Positions 35,523-39,445 of a DNA stretch of 39,445 nucleotides are shown piece after piece; positions within the stretch are counted from its first letter, which is position 1, and the number at the start of each line of letters is the position of its first letter. The stretch is from Candidatus Zixiibacteriota bacterium (GTDB taxonomy: Bacteria; Zixibacteria; MSB-5A5; WJJR01; JAJRUJ01), in assembly GCA_024277855.1 (NCBI GenBank), contig JAJRUJ010000002.1:1-39445 (forward strand), read 5' to 3'. The notes beneath the pieces are model-generated. The model worked only from the letters and a program-made list of their open reading frames with translations. It made no database searches and was not told the DNA's origin. Made by a program: the position numbers and the translations under genes.

Positions 35523-35983
35523 CAATTACCATCCGCGAGATGATTGGTGACGATCTCGATATCGTCCACACGATCGAAAAGCGGCTGTTCGACGATCCGT
35601 GGTCAAAAGATGTCTTTGCCGATCATCTCGGCCGGGATTGTACCGCCTGTTTTGTCGCAACACTCGGCGATACAATCATCGCCTATCTCTGCGCGGTCGG
35701 GGTCGGCGACGAATTACACCTCCACAATATCGCCGTTGCCGCCTCTTATCAGAAAATGGGAGTCGGTCGCCAACTGCTCGACATTGCCGAAAAATGGGCG
35801 ATAGATCGTGGAAAACTTTGTATCCTCCTCGATGTCCGCGAATCGAATACGACGGCAAAAGGACTCTATCTATCAGCCGGTTACGAGGAAATCGGGCGGC
35901 GAAAAAATTATTATCAAACTCCCGGTGAGGATGCCGTCGTAATGCTTAAAATCCTGCCGCCTAACCTGGAAACCCTTGCGTAG
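35519..35983 (+). CDS. rimI: Ribosomal-protein-alanine N-acetyltransferase RimI-like
   Basis: GNAT acetyltransferase, expected to acetylate the N-terminal Ala of ribosomal protein S18. The acetyl-CoA site is in LHNIAVAASYQKMGVGRQLL (QxxGxG). DVRESNTTAKGLYLSAGYEEIGRRKNYY is the typical RimI C-terminal half; 20 of those residues suffice to recognise it. ATG 35519 makes an ATGA overlap with tsaB, but ATG 35501 is also in frame. It has 154 residues. The tsaE-tsaB-rimI order is common in bacteria and supports the call. Confidence 0.9.
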   Translation: MTITIREMIGDDLDIVHTIEKRLFDDPWSKDVFADHLGRDCTACFVATLGDTIIAYLCAVGVGDELHLHNIAVAASYQKMGVGRQLLDIAEKWAIDRGKLCILLDVRESNTTAKGLYLSAGYEEIGRRKNYYQTPGEDAVVMLKILPPNLETLA

Positions 35984-35992
35984 GGTGTTTTT
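35972..35992 (+). terminator. Weak intrinsic terminator after rimI
   Basis: ACCCT (35972-35976) and AGGGT (35982-35986) form a perfect 5-bp stem with a 5-base loop, followed by GTTTTT. It overlaps the rimI stop codon. Confidence 0.5.
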
Positions 35993-35994
35993 CG

Positions 35995-36023
35995 TTGGCA
36001 AGCCGGGCGCGGATGGGTATGTT
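35995..36023 (+). promoter_or_regulatory. Promoter for accD-folC
   Basis: -35 TTGGCA (35995-36000, five of six matches), a 17-base spacer and -10 TATGTT (36018-36023, four of six). Transcription would begin near 36030, about 27 bases before the accD ATG. Confidence 0.6.
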
Positions 36024-36056
36024 GATTTCAGCGAATAAAAGGGGATAAGTTAACCC

Positions 36057-36944
36057 ATGGAATGGTTCCGTAAGAAAAAAGAGCCACTGGTCCGTCAGAC
36101 TAAAAAAGAAATCCCCGACGGTCTCTGGACAAAATGTAAATCCTGCGGTGAAGTAATCTATGGCCGCGAACTCGAGCAACGGCTTTGGGTTTGCCCGGCC
36201 TGTGGTTACCATTTCCGTATCCGTTACAATCAATATATCGAGTTGCTGCTCGATGACGGGAAACTTGAAGAGTTTGATGCGTCTCTCACCAGCCGTGATC
36301 CGCTCAATTTCAAAGACCGCATCAGCTATACCGAACGGATCCGCAAATCGCAAGCCAAGACCGGACTTAAAGATGCGATTGTCTGCGGAATCGGCCGGAT
36401 CGGCGGCCGGACGATCAGTTTCGGCGTAATGGATTTTGCCTTTGTCGGCGGGAGTATGGGGTCGGTAGTCGGTGAAAAAGTCGCCCGGGCAATCGAACGT
36501 TCGCTTGAACGCAAAATCCCCCTCGTGCTGGTTTGCTGTTCCGGCGGCGCTCGCATGCAGGAGGGGATATTCTCGCTAATGCAGATGGCCAAAACCGGCG
36601 TACTGCTCTCCGAGCTTAAAGCCGAGCGCATCCCCTATATCGCGGTCTTAACCAACCCGACCACCGCCGGTGTAACCGCCTCTTATGCCTCGCTGGGGGA
36701 TGTAATCATCGCCGAGCCGCATGCCCAACTCGGTTTTGCCGGTCCGCGGGTAATCCGCCAGACGATTGGCCAGGAATTGCCCGAGGGATTTCAATCATCG
36801 GAGTTCTTTCTCGAGCATGGTTTCCTTGATGCCGTCTGTCCACGCCGTGATTTACGCCACACCGTATCCCTGCTGATCGAATACCTCTGTGGTCCGACCT
36901 CGGGGGTGCATGAGACCCTCAAAGCGCCCGCGCCGGAGAGTTGA
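36057..36944 (+). CDS. accD: Acetyl-CoA carboxylase carboxyltransferase subunit beta AccD
   Basis: Transfers carboxyl from carboxybiotin to acetyl-CoA with AccA, the first step of fatty-acid synthesis. The N-terminal zinc ribbon has CKSC and CPAC (Cx2C-x15-Cx2C). The crotonase-like core has FGVMDFAFVGGSMGSVVGEK, CCSGGARMQEG and TNPTTAGVTASYA. It has 295 residues, the normal size. accA is not in the window. The spacing to folC is short, and accD-folC is a common pairing. Confidence 0.96.
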   Translation: MEWFRKKKEPLVRQTKKEIPDGLWTKCKSCGEVIYGRELEQRLWVCPACGYHFRIRYNQYIELLLDDGKLEEFDASLTSRDPLNFKDRISYTERIRKSQAKTGLKDAIVCGIGRIGGRTISFGVMDFAFVGGSMGSVVGEKVARAIERSLERKIPLVLVCCSGGARMQEGIFSLMQMAKTGVLLSELKAERIPYIAVLTNPTTAGVTASYASLGDVIIAEPHAQLGFAGPRVIRQTIGQELPEGFQSSEFFLEHGFLDAVCPRRDLRHTVSLLIEYLCGPTSGVHETLKAPAPES

Positions 36945-36983
36945 TTTTTCCGTTTGCTCTCCCAATATCAGGCGAACCCCCCC

Positions 36984-38267
36984 ATGCGATACACCGAAGC
37001 CATAGAAATCCTCTTTGGTCTGGAGAGTTTTGGGGTTAAGCTCGGCCTGCACAATATCCGCCGTCTCGCCGATCGATTGGGCAATCCACAGGACCGAATC
37101 CGGACAATCCATGTCGCCGGCACCAACGGTAAGGGGACGGTCTGTTCGACCCTGGCTGCGGTATTGCAGGCGGCCGGCTATAAAACCGGGCTTTTCACTT
37201 CGCCGCACCTGGTCGACTACCGCGAGCGGATTCGTGTGGATGGCCAAAGGATTCCCCGGCGCGAAGTGGTTCGTTTTATGCGCACGCATGGTGATTTTAT
37301 CACCGAACACAAAATCACCTTTTTTGAAACGGCGACGGCCATGGCCTTTGATCATTTCCATCGTTCCGAGTGCGATGTTGCCGTATTTGAAGTCGGCCTG
37401 GGGGGACGACTCGATGCGACCAATGTGCTCACCCCTGAATTGTCGGTGATTACCTCGATTGACTTCGATCATACTAAATCATTGGGCCGGACTCGGCGCA
37501 AAATTGCCCGCGAGAAAGCCGGCATCGTCAAACCGGGCGTGCCGGTTGTTTGTTCGCCGATGGCTCCGGCGGCGCTCGATGCGATCTTCCGTATCGCCCG
37601 CGCGCACCGTGCGCCCTTCATTGACGCGGGGCAGACCGTGGCGTTGAACAACCTTGGCACGCCCCATCGCCGTCTGATCGATACGCGGGGAAAATTCCCC
37701 AATAAAATTGACTGGTCGTATCCCGGGAGAGTGCATGAGGACAACCTGCGCACGGTGATCGCCGCGCTTATGTGTCTGCGCCGGGATGGTTTTTGCCTGT
37801 CGGATACCGCTATCAAACGCGGACTGGCCGAAACGCGCTGGCCGGGCCGATTTCAACAACGCCGGGGCAAGCCGCGAATGATCTTTGATGTTGCCCACAA
37901 TGCCGCCGCGGCTCGCGGACTGGCCGATTCGCTTAAAGATATTGCCGCCGATACTTATCTCTCGGCGGTCTGTGCGGTGGCCAACGACAAGCGCTGGGAT
38001 AAGATGATCGGCTCGTTGGCCCCGTTGGTAGACCGCTGGTATTTTACCCGTTTCCCCAACCGCCGGTCCTGGCGGATTACCGAGGTATCCGCCTGCGCCC
38101 GCAAGTTGGGCTTATCGTTCACTCGCAGCAAAAATCCAAATGTAATGCTCGCGCGGGCCAGGGCCGAAACGCCGCGCGACGGCATCGTGTTGGTCTTCGG
38201 TTCCCACTACTTGGTCGGCCATCTCCTCCCGCCGTCGGCTGTCGATCCCGCGCCTTTGGCCCGATAA
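36984..38267 (+). CDS. folC: Folylpolyglutamate synthase / dihydrofolate synthase FolC
   Basis: Mur-ligase-fold enzyme that adds glutamate to dihydropteroate and folates. It opens MRYTEAIEILFGLESFGVKL and has the P-loop HVAGTNGKGTVCS, FTSPHLVDYRERI, VFEVGLGGRLDATNV and FDVAHNAAAARGL. It has 427 residues from ATG 36984. No ribosome site is clear here; the frame also extends to a TTG at 36954. The ATG is chosen because its N-terminus matches the family. It lies 40 bases after accD. Confidence 0.93.
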   Translation: MRYTEAIEILFGLESFGVKLGLHNIRRLADRLGNPQDRIRTIHVAGTNGKGTVCSTLAAVLQAAGYKTGLFTSPHLVDYRERIRVDGQRIPRREVVRFMRTHGDFITEHKITFFETATAMAFDHFHRSECDVAVFEVGLGGRLDATNVLTPELSVITSIDFDHTKSLGRTRRKIAREKAGIVKPGVPVVCSPMAPAALDAIFRIARAHRAPFIDAGQTVALNNLGTPHRRLIDTRGKFPNKIDWSYPGRVHEDNLRTVIAALMCLRRDGFCLSDTAIKRGLAETRWPGRFQQRRGKPRMIFDVAHNAAAARGLADSLKDIAADTYLSAVCAVANDKRWDKMIGSLAPLVDRWYFTRFPNRRSWRITEVSACARKLGLSFTRSKNPNVMLARARAETPRDGIVLVFGSHYLVGHLLPPSAVDPAPLAR

Positions 38268-38375
38268 TTGTCGTTAACCGGCCCCTGACGCATTTCTTGA
38301 CATAATCGGCCCTGCGGCATAGGCCCTTTTTCGTATATCAGAAAACAGTTTTCGACAGGCAGTGTGAAATAACCG

Positions 38376-38403
38376 TTGACAGACCGGCCGATTGAAATTT
38401 GAT
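38376..38403 (+). promoter_or_regulatory. Promoter for trxA
   Basis: A perfect -35 TTGACA (38376-38381), a 16-base spacer and -10 TTTGAT (38398-38403, four of six matches). It is followed by an AT-rich leader and AAGGAG before the trxA ATG. Confidence 0.6.
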
Positions 38404-38438
38404 TAGTGAGAAATAAATAAGGGTATAAGGAGAATACA

Positions 38439-38765
38439 ATGGCTGAAGCGATCGAGATCACCGATGCTACTTTTGAGCAGGAAGTTCTCAAATCAGACAC
38501 ACCCGTCCTCGTCGATTTTTGGGCCGTCTGGTGTGGCCCATGCCGGATGATCCATCCGATTGTTGAAGAGTTGGCCAAGGAATACGACGGCAAACTGAAA
38601 GTTGCGCGGGTCGATGTTGACAAGAACAGCCAGACCGCAACGCAGTTTCGCATCATGTCAATCCCCAGCTTGTTATTTTTTAAAAATGGGGAAAAAGTCG
38701 ATCAGGTTATTGGCGCGGTTCCCAAACAGCAGTTGGTTGAGAAAGTCGACAGTCTGCTGGGCTAA
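38439..38765 (+). CDS. trxA: Thioredoxin
   Basis: Cytoplasmic dithiol-disulfide oxidoreductase of 108 residues. The active site WCGPC has Cys32 and Cys35, the N-terminal strand is VLVDFWAVWC, and MSIPSLLFFKNG contains the cis-Pro loop. All core thioredoxin residues are present and the length is standard. AAGGAGA lies six bases before ATG 38439. Its own promoter is visible upstream, so it is probably transcribed alone. Confidence 0.96.
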   Translation: MAEAIEITDATFEQEVLKSDTPVLVDFWAVWCGPCRMIHPIVEELAKEYDGKLKVARVDVDKNSQTATQFRIMSIPSLLFFKNGEKVDQVIGAVPKQQLVEKVDSLLG

Positions 38766-38863
38766 CCCCCATCGCCGTATGCCGTATCCTGGTTGTAATG
38801 GCAGGGGTGGATGCCTTGTCGGTACCGATCATCGGCGTTTTTGATGGAGATTATTGATTCTTG

Positions 38864-38895
38864 CCGCCTGCGCGGATGTGTGGGCGGTGTTTTTT
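38864..38895 (+). terminator. Likely terminator downstream of trxA
   Basis: CCGCC (38864-38868) and GGCGG (38883-38887) form a 5-bp GC stem with a 14-base loop, followed by TG and six Ts. A smaller hairpin just upstream, CCGA (38825-38828) with TCGG (38832-38835) followed by CGTTTTT, could also act. Confidence 0.5.
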
Positions 38896-39087
38896 GCCCG
38901 GCAATGAATAACCGGGAACGGGACTTGTCTGGCTGGGGCAATTGTCGATAATAATAGCATAGAGGTGATTAATCCGGTCGTTCCCGCGTACCAGAAAGGG
39001 GATCGATCGGCCGGTGAAACCGAATTACGCGTTGACCGTAAAATGATACTGAAACGATGAGATACTAAAAAATAATAAATACCAGTT
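38896..39087. other. Non-coding stretch containing the composition break
   Basis: Up to about 39040 the sequence keeps the GC-richer character of the window (for example CCGGTCGTTCCCGCG). From about 39060 it becomes AT-rich and stays so to the end. I see no gene here and no repeat or IS end at the change point. The exact join cannot be fixed by eye and lies somewhere in 39035-39080. Confidence 0.6.
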
Positions 39088-39445
39088 ATGGATTTTACTT
39101 ATACCATTTTAATACCTTTAATTCCGCTGGCGGTTTTCCTGCTTCTGGGAATTAATTATAATAAAATTAGACCGGCAATTTCAGGTTGGATAGGTTCTTT
39201 GGGATTATTTAGTTCTTTAGCCCTTTCGTACTATACAGCTTATCAATACTTTTTTAAAGTTGGTAAAAATACGGAGGGTGTTTACCAGCAATTTGTTTTG
39301 AAATGGAGGTGGATGAGTTTTACCGATACCCTTCAAATTGATATGGGTGTAATGATAGATCAAATTTCTGTAATGATGTTGATTGTGGTTTCTACAATTT
39401 CATTTATGGTACATCTTTACTCTAGAGGCTATATGAAAGGAGACC
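39088..39445 (+). CDS. nuoL: NADH-quinone oxidoreductase subunit L, N-terminus (partial, runs off right edge)
   Basis: ATG 39088 opens a frame that runs to the window end, giving 119 residues of proton-pumping complex I subunit NuoL. It has two N-terminal membrane segments (ILIPLIPLAVFLLL and GSLGLFSSLALSYYTAY). Then comes LQIDMGVMIDQISVMMLIVV, followed by STISFMVHLYSRGYMKGD, a NuoL core pattern in the form I associate with Bacteroidetes. By count, 103 of 300 bases (34%) in 39121-39420 are G or C, and codons end mostly in A/T. This is unlike every other gene in the window. No nuo gene lies upstream. It probably belongs to a different genome joined at the contig end. Confidence 0.88.
   Translation, partial: MDFTYTILIPLIPLAVFLLLGINYNKIRPAISGWIGSLGLFSSLALSYYTAYQYFFKVGKNTEGVYQQFVLKWRWMSFTDTLQIDMGVMIDQISVMMLIVVSTISFMVHLYSRGYMKGD

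Overview
The window is about 39 kb of gene-dense bacterial DNA with GC in the mid-50s over most of its length. The gene set (complete dcw division genes, FtsW/FtsQ/FtsA, signal peptides, lipoboxes, a WbpM/CapD-type polysaccharide gene) points to a diderm bacterium. A histidine kinase next to a PorX-like receiver-PglZ protein suggests the FCB group; my guess is a candidate lineage such as Zixibacteria, but no rRNA or marker comparison is available to confirm it.

Layout. 1-8.3 kb: the 3' end of mraY, then murD-ftsW-murG-murC-ftsQ-ftsA-ftsZ, tightly packed on the plus strand and closed by a strong intrinsic terminator. murB and ddl, which many clusters carry between murC and ftsQ, are absent. 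8.5-9.2 kb: a lower-GC broken zinc-ribbon gene, readable only through two compensating frameshifts. 9.3-12.0 kb: feoAB (ferrous iron uptake) on the minus strand, with a recognisable promoter overlapped by a palindromic operator candidate. 12.2-13.9 kb: hbd and a crotonase gene on the minus strand; the crotonase carries an in-frame TAA at codon 35. 14.2-17.0 kb: a secreted M16 zinc peptidase. 17.1-17.9 kb: a prohibitin-like lipoprotein on the minus strand.

18.2-22.1 kb: a pyrimidine operon, pyrR-pyrB-pyrC followed by nth, with a promoter and a complete PyrR attenuator (binding hairpin, antiterminator, terminator). 22.1-25.9 kb: a HEAT-repeat/cyclophilin-like lipoprotein, an adenosine-specific kinase, a 68-residue membrane protein and a beta-CASP metallo-beta-lactamase protein. 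26.2-27.6 kb: a PilZ-PilT fusion whose Walker A motif is degenerate. 27.8-31.4 kb: a 770-residue polysaccharide-biosynthesis protein with a doubled membrane module, then serS. 31.5-36.0 kb: a PorY-like kinase and a PorX-like regulator, then tsaE-tsaB-rimI joined by 4-base stop/start overlaps. 36.0-38.8 kb: accD, folC and trxA.

The last roughly 390 bases change abruptly to about 34% GC and encode the N-terminus of a NuoL of Bacteroidetes type. This looks like a chimeric contig end, or less likely a recent transfer.

The most interesting points are the right-end join, the broken zinc-ribbon and crotonase genes, the PilZ-PilT protein with an altered P-loop, the readable pyr attenuator, the feo operator, and the PorXY-like pair.
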